A DNA stretch of 64,000 nt, from the NCBI RefSeq assembly GCF_014192375.1, contig NZ_JACHXV010000003.1, positions 248,001-312,000 of the forward strand, written 5' to 3'. The position numbers and the translations under genes are program-made. Numbering within the stretch: the first letter of the stretch is position 1; every line of letters starts with the position of its first letter. The stretch is from Endobacter medicaginis. Its GTDB lineage: Bacteria; Pseudomonadota; Alphaproteobacteria; Acetobacterales; Acetobacteraceae. Positions 26,960 to 35,250 of this stretch are shown one piece after another. The notes beneath the pieces were generated by a model. The model was not told the origin of the DNA. It did not search any database and saw only the letters and a program-made list of their open reading frames with translations.

Positions 26960-27292
26960 GTGACCGCATTCTCCGCCACGCTGCGCCGTCTCTGCCTCAG
27001 CGCCATGCTCGCCGCGCCCGCGCTGGCCGCGCATCCCGCCCTCGCCCAGCATGTGGTTACCGAGGACGAGGCCGCGAAGCTGAATTTCGACTCGCTGACC
27101 GCGGCGCCGGCCTATCACGCGCCCGTCGTCCGGCAGGTCAGCTACCGCGCCACTCGCCATTCGCATGGCAAGGTGTCGCATGGCACGCACCATGCCCGCA
27201 GCGCGGCCCGCGACAGCTCGATGGTGCATTTCGTCAGTGCGAAGCACGTGGTCAACACCAAGCGCGCCCACGGCACCCACCGCCGCGGCTGA
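26960..27292 (+). CDS. small secreted His-rich protein, unknown function
   Basis: A 110-residue protein with a clear signal peptide (hydrophobic LCLSAMLAAPALAAHPALAQ, cleavage after ALA). The mature part is basic and has many histidines in its second half (RHSHGKVSHGTHHARS, KRAHGTHRRG), no cysteines, and no recognised domain. GTG 26960 follows GGGAG by five bases. A terminator follows, so it is probably monocistronic. Metal or nucleic acid binding is conceivable from composition but not shown. Confidence 0.65.
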   Translation: MTAFSATLRRLCLSAMLAAPALAAHPALAQHVVTEDEAAKLNFDSLTAAPAYHAPVVRQVSYRATRHSHGKVSHGTHHARSAARDSSMVHFVSAKHVVNTKRAHGTHRRG

Positions 27293-27322
27293 CGGGCGGC
27301 CAGACGGTTCGCCTTTCTCCCG

Positions 27323-27347
27323 AAAACCCGGTTCCGGCCGGGTTTTT
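27323..27347 (+). terminator. rho-independent terminator
   Basis: AAAACCCGG (27323-27331), six-base loop, CCGGGTTTT (27338-27346), then another T. The A-rich left arm means it could also work on the minus strand, against transcription leaving the NYN gene. It lies 30 bases after the His-rich protein gene. Confidence 0.85.
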
Positions 27348-27363
27348 CATGTCAGCTTCCGTC

Positions 27364-27530
27364 CTGGCAGGCTGCTGAAGACCTGGACGGGTCGGCTGAG
27401 CGGCGCCTTTGCACGCAGGATTCGTTCAGTCCTTGCCACGATGTCATAACATCGTGGCAGCGGTCTGGCCTTTCCCGCACACAAATTCGCTCGCTCATCC
27501 TCAGCCGCCAGTTTTTCAGCAGCCTGCTAG
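27364..27530. mobile_element. MITE-like non-autonomous element, 167 bp
   Basis: Terminal inverted repeats CTGGCAGGCTGCTGAA (27364-27379) and, on the other strand, CTAGCAGGCTGCTGAA (27530-27515) differ by one base, and similarity continues inward to about 20 bases (GACCTGG versus AAACTGG). No transposase fits in 167 bp. The interior holds a perfect 11-bp palindrome, TGCCACGATGT-cata-complement (27434-27459). The right end supplies the stop codon of the NYN gene. The CTAG end recalls insertion sequences that target CTAG; the parent IS is not in the window. Confidence 0.65.
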
Positions 27531-28132
27531 AGCAGGTCGGTGGTCTCGTTCTCGTTGGTTTCGGTGGTGTTCGCCCGGCTGTAGCTGCGCTGCCGGGGTT
27601 CGGTCTGCCGGCGGGTGAACTCGCCGGCAATCTCGGCGAGTTCGACGAACTGATCCGCCTGCCGGCGCAGTTCGTCGCCGATCATCGGCGGTGAACTGCG
27701 CACGGAGGACACCACGCTCACCCGCACACCCTGCCGCTGCACCGCCTCCACCACGCGGCGGAAGTCGGCGTCGCCGCTGAACAGGATCAGGTGGTCGAGC
27801 CGGCTCGCCATCTCGATCATGTCGACGGCGATCTCGATTTCCATGTTGCCCCTGACCCGGCGCCGGCCCTGCGCGTCGGTGAACTCGCGCGCCGCCTTGG
27901 TGACCAGCGTGTAGCCGTTATAGGCCAGCCAGTCGGTCAATGGCCGCAGGGGGGAATATTCCTCGCTCTCCAGCAGGGCGGCATAATAATAGGCCCGCAC
28001 CAGCCGCGACTTGCCGCGGAAGAACCTCAGCAGGTTGCGATAATCCACGTCGAACCCGAGGCTGCGCGAGGCGGCATAGAGATTGGCGCCGTCGATGAAC
28101 AGGCAGGTGCGCTCGTCCGGACGGATTTCCAT
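27527..28132 (-). CDS. NYN domain protein (LabA/DUF88 family, PIN-like nuclease fold)
   Basis: Predicted PIN-like RNase of the NYN family. The 201-residue protein shows the acidic pocket: Asp in CLFIDGANLYA near the N-terminus, then Asp in NMEIEIAVDMIEMA and LFSGDADFRRVVEA. The C-terminal tail after residue ~170 is polar and ends NENETTDLL; its TAG stop lies in the end of the adjacent MITE-like element, so the natural C-terminus may have been changed. Start ATG 28132 follows GAGGAG at six bases, better than TTG 28138. Divergent from folK. Confidence 0.9.
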   Translation of the reverse strand: MEIRPDERTCLFIDGANLYAASRSLGFDVDYRNLLRFFRGKSRLVRAYYYAALLESEEYSPLRPLTDWLAYNGYTLVTKAAREFTDAQGRRRVRGNMEIEIAVDMIEMASRLDHLILFSGDADFRRVVEAVQRQGVRVSVVSSVRSSPPMIGDELRRQADQFVELAEIAGEFTRRQTEPRQRSYSRANTTETNENETTDLL

Positions 28133-28155
28133 GCTCAACTCCTCGTGATCTCGCT

Positions 28156-28184
28156 AAAATAACCGGGATCGTCTCGTAAACCAA
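28156..28184 (-). promoter_or_regulatory. sigma-70-like promoter for the NYN gene
   Basis: On the minus strand TTGGTT (28184-28179), a 17-base spacer and TATTTT (28161-28156) stand 24 bases ahead of the NYN start codon. Spacing is optimal and the region is AT-rich compared with its surroundings. Confidence 0.5.
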
Positions 28185-28214
28185 TTGCGACGTGTTTCAT
28201 AGCATTAGACAAAG

Positions 28215-28715
28215 ATGATTTTTATCGCTCTCGGGGCGAATCTGCCTCATCCGGATGGACGTGACGCGCTCCAGACCTGCATCGACGCCGTCGCTGCCCT
28301 CGACCTTGTGCCCGGGCTGCGGCGCGTGGCCGCATCGAGCTGGTATGCCAGCGCGGCCGAGCCGCCCTCCGGCCAGCCGGACTATGTCAACGGTGTCGTC
28401 GCGTTCGTGCCGACCGGGTTCGACGCGGTCGATCCGGCCGGCCTGCTCGCCGCCCTGCAGCGGATCGAGACGGCGTTCGGCCGCGTGCGCAGCGTGCCCA
28501 ACGCCGCCCGCACGCTCGATCTCGACATCGTCGCGATTGACGATGTCGTCCGCGATGTGCCCGACCCCGTGCTGCCGCATCCGCGCGCGCATCTGCGTGG
28601 TTTCGTGCTGGCGCCGCTGGCCGAGATCGCACCGCACTGGCGCCATCCGCGCCTGGGCCGGACCGCGGCCGACCTGCTCGCAGCACTGAAGGGGGGTGTG
28701 CCGCGGCGTCTGTAA
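28215..28715 (+). CDS. folK: 2-amino-4-hydroxy-6-hydroxymethyldihydropteridine diphosphokinase
   Basis: Folate pathway enzyme that pyrophosphorylates hydroxymethyldihydropterin before dihydropteroate synthase. The 166-residue protein begins MIFIALGANL and carries ASSWYASAAEPPSGQPDYVNGVV, the magnesium-binding ARTLDLDIVAIDD signature and LPHPRAHLRGFVLAPLAEIAP. It has the family's normal length. No folB or folP is next to it; rpoZ follows after a promoter. Confidence 0.97.
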   Translation: MIFIALGANLPHPDGRDALQTCIDAVAALDLVPGLRRVAASSWYASAAEPPSGQPDYVNGVVAFVPTGFDAVDPAGLLAALQRIETAFGRVRSVPNAARTLDLDIVAIDDVVRDVPDPVLPHPRAHLRGFVLAPLAEIAPHWRHPRLGRTAADLLAALKGGVPRRL

Positions 28716-28717
28716 GG

Positions 28718-28746
28718 TTGCGCTGCACAATCGCCGGCCTTATACA
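28718..28746 (+). promoter_or_regulatory. sigma-70-like promoter for rpoZ-rel
   Basis: TTGCGC (28718-28723), a 17-base spacer and TATACA (28741-28746) lie just after the folK stop and 38 bases before the rpoZ start. The -10 box is a near-consensus match. This is one of the best promoter candidates in the window. Confidence 0.6.
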
Positions 28747-28783
28747 GTGCAATTCACTCATTGATTGACCGGAGGCTGGCCGC

Positions 28784-29182
28784 ATGGCGCGCGTCACCGT
28801 CGAGGACTGCGTCGAGAAAGTCCCGAACCGCTTTGAACTCGTGCTGCTGGCCGCCCAGCGGGCGCGCAATCTCAGCCGCGGCGAGGAACTCACCATCGAC
28901 CGCGACAACGACAAGAACCCGGTCGTCGCCCTGCGCGAGATCGCCGACGAGACCGTCTCGCTGGCGTCGCTGCACGGCGATCTGGTCAAGTCTCTGGCGC
29001 GTGCGCCCGAACCCGAGCCGGCCGACGAGGAGGTTCTGGACCTGATCCCGACCGACCAGAACATCTTCGGCCTCCAGGACGTGTCCGCCGACGAAGAGGC
29101 TGCCAATCTCGCCGCCGACATGACGCCCGAGGAATTCGAGGCTGCGATCGAGGCCGAGCTGGGCGGTCGCGGCCGCCGTTGA
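28784..29182 (+). CDS. rpoZ: DNA-directed RNA polymerase omega subunit
   Basis: Omega subunit, which assists RNA polymerase assembly and is part of a ppGpp binding site. The 132-residue protein begins [20 protein letters not shown] and has the conserved [11 protein letters not shown] helix and [15 protein letters not shown] long acidic tail of about 60 residues follows, common in alphaproteobacteria. CGGAGG precedes the ATG. It is followed by the ppGpp synthetase gene, a widely conserved pairing. Confidence 0.98.
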   Translation: MARVTVEDCVEKVPNRFELVLLAAQRARNLSRGEELTIDRDNDKNPVVALREIADETVSLASLHGDLVKSLARAPEPEPADEEVLDLIPTDQNIFGLQDVSADEEAANLAADMTPEEFEAAIEAELGGRGRR

Positions 29183-29200
29183 CCGGGCAGGGCTGACCGG

Positions 29201-31564
29201 ATGGCGGGAGACGGGAACCACGTCACTCCCGCTCGCCCCGGCCCGCTCGCGGGTCGCGGCATGATGCAGCCCGACGGGGTGGAGACCGCCCCGCCCCCGC
29301 GATATGTCGGCGCCCCGGCCAAGGTCGGCAAGACCGGCCAGAGCGAGGCGCAGGCCGAGGCTGGGGTCTCGGCGCACAATCTGATCCGTCGCGTCCGGGC
29401 CTACGATCCCGGCGCCGATATCGCCACCATCGAAGCGGCCTTCGAAGCCGCACGCCGCGCCCATGCCGGGCAGTTGCGTGACAATGGCGATCCCTACATC
29501 ACCCATCCGCTCGCCGTCGCGACCATCCTCGCGCAGATGAAGCTGGATACCGCCTCCATCGTCACCGGGCTGCTGCACGACACGATCGAGGATACCGGCC
29601 TCACCTTGGCCGAGCTCGAATCCCGCTTCGGACCCACCGTCGCCGGGCTGGTGGACGGCGTGACCAAGCTCACCCGTCTCGAGCTGCAATCCGACCGCAC
29701 CAAGCAGGCGGAGAATTTCCGCAAGCTTGTCCTCGCCATGAGCCGCGACATCCGCGTGCTGATGGTCAAGCTCGCCGACCGGCTGCACAACATGCGCACG
29801 CTGCATTACGTCGAGCGTCTCGACCGCCGCCAGCGCATCGCCCGCGAGACGATGGACATCTATGCGCCGCTGGCCGAGCGCATCGGCATGGATCGGGTCA
29901 AGACCGAGCTGCAGAACCTGTCCTTCGCCGAGCTCGAGCCCGAGGCCAACGCCACCATCCGCGCGCGGCTGAACTATCTGCGCGGGCAGGGGGCCGACAT
30001 CATCGATGAGATGCGGGCCGAGATCGCCCGTGTCTGCAACGAGGCCGGCGCACAGGTCATCGACGTGACCGGGCGCGAGAAGACGCCCTATTCGATCTGG
30101 GAAAAGATGCAGCGGCACAACGTCGCCTTCGAGCAGCTCTCCGACATCATGGCGTTCCGCGTTCTCGTGCCCTCGCGCGAGAGCTGTTACGTGGCACTCG
30201 GCGCGCTGCACGGCGCCTATCCGGTGATCGCCGGTCGCTTCAAGGACTACATCTCCACCCCCAAGCCGAACGGCTACCAGAGCCTGCATACCGGGGTGAC
30301 GCTGCGCTCGCCGCGCAACCAGAAGATCGAGGTGCAGATCCGCACCCCCGAGATGCACGACGTCGCCGAGAACGGCGTCGCCAGCCACTGGCTCTACAAG
30401 CAGCCGGAAGCGCAGCCGAAATCGAAGGAGGCCGGCGCGATGCCGGTGCCGCAGCTGCGCAAGCTGCGCTGGGTGCAGGACCTGCTCGAAATTCTCGAGA
30501 ATTCCGCGGCCCCCGACGAATTCCTCGAGAACACCAAGCTCGAGCTGTACCAGGACCAGGTGTTCTGCTTCACCCCGAAGGGGCAGCTCATCCAGCTTCC
30601 GCGCGGCGCCACCCCGGTCGACTTCGCCTATGCGGTGCATTCCCAGGTCGGCGATACCTGCGTGGGTGCAAAGGTGAACGGCCGGCTGATGCCGCTGCGC
30701 CACGAACTGCAGAACGGCGACCAGGTCGAGATCATGACCGCCCGCGGCGGCTCGCCCTCGCCGGCCTGGGAACGCTTCGTCGTCACCGGCAAGGCGCGCG
30801 CCCGCATCCGCCGCTATATCGCCCAGGCCCAGCGCGAGACGCATCTCGATGCCGGCCGCGTCGCACTGACCCGCGCCTTCCGCCAGGATGGGGTCGACGG
30901 CTCGGAGAAAGTGCTGGAGACGGTTCTCGGTGCGTTCAAGGCGGCCTCGCTCGCCGATCTCTATGTGGCGGTCGGCGCCGGCCATGTCGGCGCGAAGGAT
31001 GTGGTGCACGCCGCCTATCCGGAACTGAAGCGTTCGGCCCGCGCACCGCGCATGGTGCCGTCGTTCCCGAGCCGGATGCGGCCGAAACTGCCGGGCGCGG
31101 GCAACGGGCTCGCACTTACCGGGCTCGGTGCCGGGGTCGCGGTGCATTTCGCCGGCTGCTGTCATCCGCTGCCCGGCGACAAGATCGTCGGCATCGTCGC
31201 CACCGGCAAGGGCGTCACCGTGCATACGCGCGAGTGTGCAACGCTGGCGAGCTTCGCCGACACGCCAGAGCGGTTCATGGATATCGACTGGGACTACGAT
31301 GCCGTGCGAGAGCGCAGCGCCGAACCTCATGTGGGGCGCATCAGCGTGATCGGCGCCAACGAGCCCGGCATGCTGGCCACGCTGACCAATGCGGTATCGA
31401 AGCATGACGGCTCGGTGGTGAACCTCAAGATCACCAATCGGCAGGCGGATTTCATGGAGATCCTGATCGATGTCGAGGTGCGCGACCTGCGGCATCTGTC
31501 GACGGTGATCGCCGGCCTGCGCGGCGCCGCCGGGGTGACGCAGGTGGAGCGGGCGAAGGCGTGA
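29201..31564 (+). CDS. bifunctional (p)ppGpp synthetase/hydrolase, RelA/SpoT family
   Basis: Alarmone enzyme controlling the stringent response. The 787-residue protein has an N-terminal HD hydrolase domain with intact HAGQ...HPLAVATIL and LLHDTIEDT, a synthetase domain with RLHNMRTL and STPKPNGYQSLHT, a TGS domain (FCFTPKGQLIQLPRGATPVDFAYAVHS), a helical Cys-containing region (HFAGCCHPLPGD) and a C-terminal ACT domain (VGRISVIGANEPGMLATLTNAV). The His-Asp of the HD domain indicate a hydrolase-competent bifunctional Rel/Spo enzyme. The start may be ATG 29201 or 29261. Confidence 0.97.
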   Translation: MAGDGNHVTPARPGPLAGRGMMQPDGVETAPPPRYVGAPAKVGKTGQSEAQAEAGVSAHNLIRRVRAYDPGADIATIEAAFEAARRAHAGQLRDNGDPYITHPLAVATILAQMKLDTASIVTGLLHDTIEDTGLTLAELESRFGPTVAGLVDGVTKLTRLELQSDRTKQAENFRKLVLAMSRDIRVLMVKLADRLHNMRTLHYVERLDRRQRIARETMDIYAPLAERIGMDRVKTELQNLSFAELEPEANATIRARLNYLRGQGADIIDEMRAEIARVCNEAGAQVIDVTGREKTPYSIWEKMQRHNVAFEQLSDIMAFRVLVPSRESCYVALGALHGAYPVIAGRFKDYISTPKPNGYQSLHTGVTLRSPRNQKIEVQIRTPEMHDVAENGVASHWLYKQPEAQPKSKEAGAMPVPQLRKLRWVQDLLEILENSAAPDEFLENTKLELYQDQVFCFTPKGQLIQLPRGATPVDFAYAVHSQVGDTCVGAKVNGRLMPLRHELQNGDQVEIMTARGGSPSPAWERFVVTGKARARIRRYIAQAQRETHLDAGRVALTRAFRQDGVDGSEKVLETVLGAFKAASLADLYVAVGAGHVGAKDVVHAAYPELKRSARAPRMVPSFPSRMRPKLPGAGNGLALTGLGAGVAVHFAGCCHPLPGDKIVGIVATGKGVTVHTRECATLASFADTPERFMDIDWDYDAVRERSAEPHVGRISVIGANEPGMLATLTNAVSKHDGSVVNLKITNRQADFMEILIDVEVRDLRHLSTVIAGLRGAAGVTQVERAKA

Positions 31565-31569
31565 ACAGA

Positions 31570-31606
31570 GTGTTCTTTCTTAAAGAAAAGAACCAAAAAA
31601 CCTTTG
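31570..31606. repeat. AT-rich palindromic segment upstream of acpS
   Basis: GTTCTTT (31572-31578) pairs with AAAGAAC (31587-31593) around an eight-base centre, followed by CAAAAAACCTTTG. This AT-rich block begins six bases after the rel stop and stands out in 65-70% GC surroundings. Such TTCTTT...AAAGAACCAAAAAACCTTT blocks recur between genes in related genomes to my knowledge; it may be an interspersed repeat or a weak terminator. Confidence 0.4.
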
Positions 31607-31643
31607 TCCGTTGGAGCCGTGTGCCTGGCGTGCAGACTCCGCC

Positions 31644-32054
31644 ATGCTGATCGGCATCGGCTCCGACCTGTGTGACATCCGCCGCATCCAGTCCGCGCTG
31701 GACCGCTTCGGCGAGCGCTTCATCACCCGATCCTTCACCGAAGCCGAGCAGCGCCGCGCGATGGCGCGCACCGAAGCGCTGCGCGCAGCCACCTTCGCCA
31801 AGCGCTGGGCGGCGAAGGAGGCGTGCGCGAAGGCGCTCGGCACCGGTTTCGCGCGCGGTGTGTTCCATTCCTCGATGGGCGTGCGCAACCTGCCATCGGG
31901 GCAGCCGACCATGGAACTCACCGATGGTGCCGCGGTACGGCTGGCAGAACTGCTGCCGCCGGGCACACGGCCGCAGATCCTGCTGACCATCACCGACGAG
32001 CCGCCCTACGCGTTCGCGCAGGTGATGATCTCGGCGTTGCCGATCGCCGCCTGA
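31644..32054 (+). CDS. acpS: holo-[acyl-carrier-protein] synthase
   Basis: 4'-phosphopantetheinyl transferase that activates AcpP and possibly the carrier protein encoded at 60.8 kb. The 136-residue protein begins [15 protein letters not shown], with the magnesium-binding Asp8, and carries the second signature [18 protein letters not shown]. The upstream frame is open to 31611 but ATG 31644 gives the canonical N-terminus. In many alphaproteobacteria lepB follows directly; here an accessory block of six genes intervenes. Confidence 0.96.
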   Translation: MLIGIGSDLCDIRRIQSALDRFGERFITRSFTEAEQRRAMARTEALRAATFAKRWAAKEACAKALGTGFARGVFHSSMGVRNLPSGQPTMELTDGAAVRLAELLPPGTRPQILLTITDEPPYAFAQVMISALPIAA

Positions 32055-32111
32055 ACGCTCAACCGACATCCGATCAATCCTCATTGGTCGTGTCGTGAAC
32101 CGCCCGATACC

Positions 32112-33737
32112 GTGCCGGGCATGGCAGACATCCTCGATATCGAGACCGACGTTGTGGTCGTCGGCGGCGGCATGGCCGCGCTGTGGGCGGCGGTGGCGTC
32201 GGCGCGGTCAGGGGCGGCCACCGTACTGGTGGACAAGGGTTTCGCCGGCACCAGCGGCGTGACCGCGGCTGGCGGACCGGGCCATTGGTGGGTGCCGCCG
32301 GACCCCGCCGCGCGCGAGGAGGCGGTCGAGCGTCGGCACGCGCGCAGTTTCGGCCTCGCCGATCGCGGCTGGATGGCGGCGAGTCTCGACACCACCTGGC
32401 GCGCCCTGCCCGAACTGGTCGGATTCTACCCGTTCGGCGACGAGCAGCCGGGCCGCGCGGCACTGCGCAGCCTGCGCGGGCCCGAATACATCCGCGCCCT
32501 GCGCCGCATGGCCGAAGGGCTCGGCGTGCGCATCCTTGACCACAGCCCCGCACTCGGTCTGCTGCTGCATCGCGACGGCTCGGTGGCGGGCGCGCAGGGG
32601 GTCCAGCGCATCAGCCGCCCCGGGCGGGTCTCGGGGCGTGACTGGCGGGCGCGCAGCGGCGCCGTTGTGCTCGCCACCGGCGGCTGTGCCTGGCTGTCCG
32701 GACTGATCGGCAGCGCCACCAATACCGGCGACGGGTATCTGATGGCCGCGGAGGCGGGGGCGCGGCTGTCGGGGATGGAGTTCTCGGTCTCCTATTCGGT
32801 GTCGCCGGCCTGGCACTCGACCCGTGTGCTGCTGTTCGCGTTCGCCCGCTATTTCGATGCGCACGGCCGCGAACTGAACCTGCCGCCGATGCTCTCGGGC
32901 GGCGATTTCATCGGCGCGCTGGCCGCCGAACTCGCCCGCGGGCCGGTGCTGGCACAGCTCGACCGCATGCCACCGGAGGTGCGCGCGGCCGTGCCGCAGG
33001 TGCAGCCGGCCTCGCTGCTGCCGTTTCGCCGGCGCGGCATCGACCCGTTCAACGACCGCTTCGAGGTCGCGCTGTTCGGCGAGGGCACCATTCGCGGCAC
33101 CGGCGGCCTGCGTATCGCCGATGCCGCCTGCCGCACCGATGTCGTCGGGCTGTATGCGGCCGGCGACGCGGCGACGCGCGAGCTGATTGCCGGCGCGACC
33201 AGCGGCGGCGGGGCGCAGAACTCGGCCTGGGCCGTCACCTCAGGCCTTCGTGCCGGCGCCGGCGCGGCCGATCGTGCCCGGCGCACGGGTCGGCGGACGC
33301 GCGACCCGGTGCGCCCGGCGGCCTGCGAGACCGCGCCGGTCAGGGACGGGGCGAGTGCCGCGGAGGTGGTGCGTCTGGTGCAGCATCACATGTTGCCGAC
33401 CGGGCTGAACCTGATCCGCAGCAAGGCGAGTCTGCTTGCGGCACGCGACGGGTTCGAGTCGGCGCAGGAGGGGCTGGCGCCACCGTCCGGACCCGATCCG
33501 CATGCCCGGATCGCTGCGCGGGAGGCGCGGTCGCTGCTGGCCACGGCGCGCTGGGCGACCCATGCCGCACTGGCGCGAACCGAGACGCGCGGCATGCACA
33601 GACGGGCCGACGCGCCCGCGACTGATCCGGCACAGGCGCGACGGCTGCTGGTCTGGGGAACGCGGTCGATCGGCTCCGCATTCGACGGCTCGACGCCCGA
33701 TGCCGGGCGCGCTCGCGACCTGGAGGCGGTGGCATGA
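32112..33737 (+). CDS. FAD-dependent oxidoreductase of the fumarate reductase/succinate dehydrogenase flavoprotein superfamily
   Basis: Flavoprotein of 541 residues (538 if ATG 32121 is used). The Rossmann loop DVVVVGGGMAALWAAV opens the protein; mid-protein ATGGCAWLSG is the second FAD-binding segment, GLYAAGDAATRELIAGATSGGG the third. The C-terminal helical domain contains ARTETRGMHRRAD, like the capping region of fumarate reductase flavoproteins. It is coupled by ATGA overlap to a two-[4Fe-4S] ferredoxin, the layout of adenylylsulfate reductase AprA/AprB and similar pairs, so electrons probably pass between the two. Substrate unknown; residues are too diverged for me to claim APS reductase. 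No signal peptide. Confidence 0.85.
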   Translation: MPGMADILDIETDVVVVGGGMAALWAAVASARSGAATVLVDKGFAGTSGVTAAGGPGHWWVPPDPAAREEAVERRHARSFGLADRGWMAASLDTTWRALPELVGFYPFGDEQPGRAALRSLRGPEYIRALRRMAEGLGVRILDHSPALGLLLHRDGSVAGAQGVQRISRPGRVSGRDWRARSGAVVLATGGCAWLSGLIGSATNTGDGYLMAAEAGARLSGMEFSVSYSVSPAWHSTRVLLFAFARYFDAHGRELNLPPMLSGGDFIGALAAELARGPVLAQLDRMPPEVRAAVPQVQPASLLPFRRRGIDPFNDRFEVALFGEGTIRGTGGLRIADAACRTDVVGLYAAGDAATRELIAGATSGGGAQNSAWAVTSGLRAGAGAADRARRTGRRTRDPVRPAACETAPVRDGASAAEVVRLVQHHMLPTGLNLIRSKASLLAARDGFESAQEGLAPPSGPDPHARIAAREARSLLATARWATHAALARTETRGMHRRADAPATDPAQARRLLVWGTRSIGSAFDGSTPDAGRARDLEAVA

Positions 33738-34099
33738 TCGAGCTGGTTCTGGCGGAACGCTGCACGGGCTGCCTCATCTGCGTCGACGCCTGCCCGACGG
33801 CGGTGTTCGACGCAGATGAGGCGGGCCGCCCGGTGATCGCACGGCCGGAGGCGTGCCAGACCTGCCTGCTGTGCGAGCTGTACTGCCCCGAGGACGCGCT
33901 CTATGTCGGTCCGGACCGGGACCGACGCGATCCCGACGCCGCCCGTCTTGCGGTCGCGGAAGGGCGGGTGGGCGAGTTGCGACGCGACTCGGGCTGGGGT
34001 GAATGGGCCGGCGATCCGCGCTATGCCAGTCAGTACTGGCGCATGGACGAGCTGCTGTTCCACCCGGCGACTCAGTCGGCGCGTCCACCGGCCGGCTGA
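33734..34099 (+). CDS. ferredoxin with two [4Fe-4S] clusters
   Basis: Electron carrier of 121 residues. Two full cluster motifs occur near the N-terminus: CTGCLICVDACP (residues 10-21) and CQTCLLCELYCP (about 36-47). A 65-residue polar, Trp-containing tail (GWGEWAGDP, QYWRMDELLF) resembles the C-terminal arm of AprB-type subunits that wraps the flavoprotein. Start ATG 33734 overlaps the flavoprotein stop by four bases, so the pair is made in equal amounts. Its 3' end overlaps the antisense MFS gene by 28 bases. A 14-bp inverted repeat lies inside the first cluster codons. Confidence 0.92.
   Translation: MIELVLAERCTGCLICVDACPTAVFDADEAGRPVIARPEACQTCLLCELYCPEDALYVGPDRDRRDPDAARLAVAEGRVGELRRDSGWGEWAGDPRYASQYWRMDELLFHPATQSARPPAG
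33773..33820. repeat. 14-bp perfect inverted repeat inside the ferredoxin gene
   Basis: CTCATCTGCGTCGA (33773-33786) and its exact complement (33807-33820) are separated by 20 bases. The arms encode part of the first cluster motif and the segment after it. The mRNA could fold a long stem 40 codons into the pair's second gene. Confidence 0.8.
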
Positions 34100-35250
34100 A
34101 ACAGCACGATCGCCGCCGACAGCAGCGCGAACACAATCATCGCGACCGGCAGGGCGAACAGGTCGGCCAGGGTGAACGCCCACGAGGCGAGCGCGCTGGC
34201 GGCCGCCATGGTGGCGACCTGGGCGGCGTTCATCACCGCGGACGCCGTGCCGGCGATGCGTGGCAGCGGATCGAGCGCGGCATGGGCCGCGGTGGGTGCG
34301 ATCAGCCCGTAGGCGAAGGTGGCGGCGATCATCGTCGGCATCAGCGTGCGCCAGTCGGGGGCGAGGACGAGCAGGGCGGCGGCGAGCAGCGGTGCGGCGA
34401 TCGACAGGGCGAGGGCGGCGGCCAGCAGGCGGTGTGTGCCGATCCGGGCGGCCAGGCGCGGCGACAGCACCGCGCCGGTGACGATGCCGCAGGCGGCGAG
34501 GGCGAACAGCGCGGCATAGAGCGGCGGCGCGACATGCAGGCGCTCCATCAGCACCAGCGGCGACAGCGTGACCCAGGCGAACATCGAGGCGGCACTGGCG
34601 GCATAGACGCCGATCATCGCCAGCGAGCGCGGCGCGCGGATGAGTTCGGCGAGATCCGTGCGCAGATGCGGGCGGTCCGCCACCCGGTGGGTCTCGGCGA
34701 ATCCCGCCATGCAGGCGGCGAGCAGCAGCAGCCCGGCCGCGGCCAGCGTCGCATAGGGGGCACGCCAGCCGCCGAGGGCCAGCAGGGCGGTGCCGAGACT
34801 GGGGGCGATGACGGGGGCGAGGTTGAGGCAGGCGGTGAGCGCCGACAGTCGCCGCTTGAGGGCGGCGTCATGCAGACGGTCGCGGGTCGCGGCCATCGCC
34901 AGCGTGGGACCCGCGCCCGCGCCCATGCCCTGAAGCAGGCGGCCGACCAGCAGGGCGTCGAACGAGCCGGCCAGCGTGCAGACCAGGCCGCCGAGGCTGT
35001 AGAGCACCAGCCCGGCCAGCAGCGGGCCGCGCCGCCCGCGCCGGTCGGACAGCGTGCCGAACACCAGCGGCGTGAGCGCGAAACCGGCCATGAACACCGC
35101 CAGCGTCAGTCCGCCACGCGCGGGGGCGACGCCCAGCGCGCGGGTCAGCGGGCCGAGCGCCGGCAGGCCGAGATCGATCGACAGCGGTGCCAGCGCGCAG
35201 AGTGCGGCGCTCAGGACGAGGAAGCCGCGCTCAGGCCGCACGGGCGGCAC
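34072..35250 (-). CDS. MFS drug efflux transporter, Bcr/CflA family
   Basis: Twelve-helix inner membrane proton antiporter of 392 residues. The family motif A (GTLSDRRGRRGPLL) follows helix 2, preceded by ALAPLSIDLGLPALGPL, typical of Bcr/CflA N-termini; helix 4-5 has GRLLQGMGAGAGPTLAMAATRD (motif C-like). Drug substrate unknown. The start overlaps the end of the upstream FMN reductase by 20 bases, so both form a minus-strand operon read from the AraC divergent region. Confidence 0.9.
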   Translation of the reverse strand: MPPVRPERGFLVLSAALCALAPLSIDLGLPALGPLTRALGVAPARGGLTLAVFMAGFALTPLVFGTLSDRRGRRGPLLAGLVLYSLGGLVCTLAGSFDALLVGRLLQGMGAGAGPTLAMAATRDRLHDAALKRRLSALTACLNLAPVIAPSLGTALLALGGWRAPYATLAAAGLLLLAACMAGFAETHRVADRPHLRTDLAELIRAPRSLAMIGVYAASAASMFAWVTLSPLVLMERLHVAPPLYAALFALAACGIVTGAVLSPRLAARIGTHRLLAAALALSIAAPLLAAALLVLAPDWRTLMPTMIAATFAYGLIAPTAAHAALDPLPRIAGTASAVMNAAQVATMAAASALASWAFTLADLFALPVAMIVFALLSAAIVLFQPAGGRAD

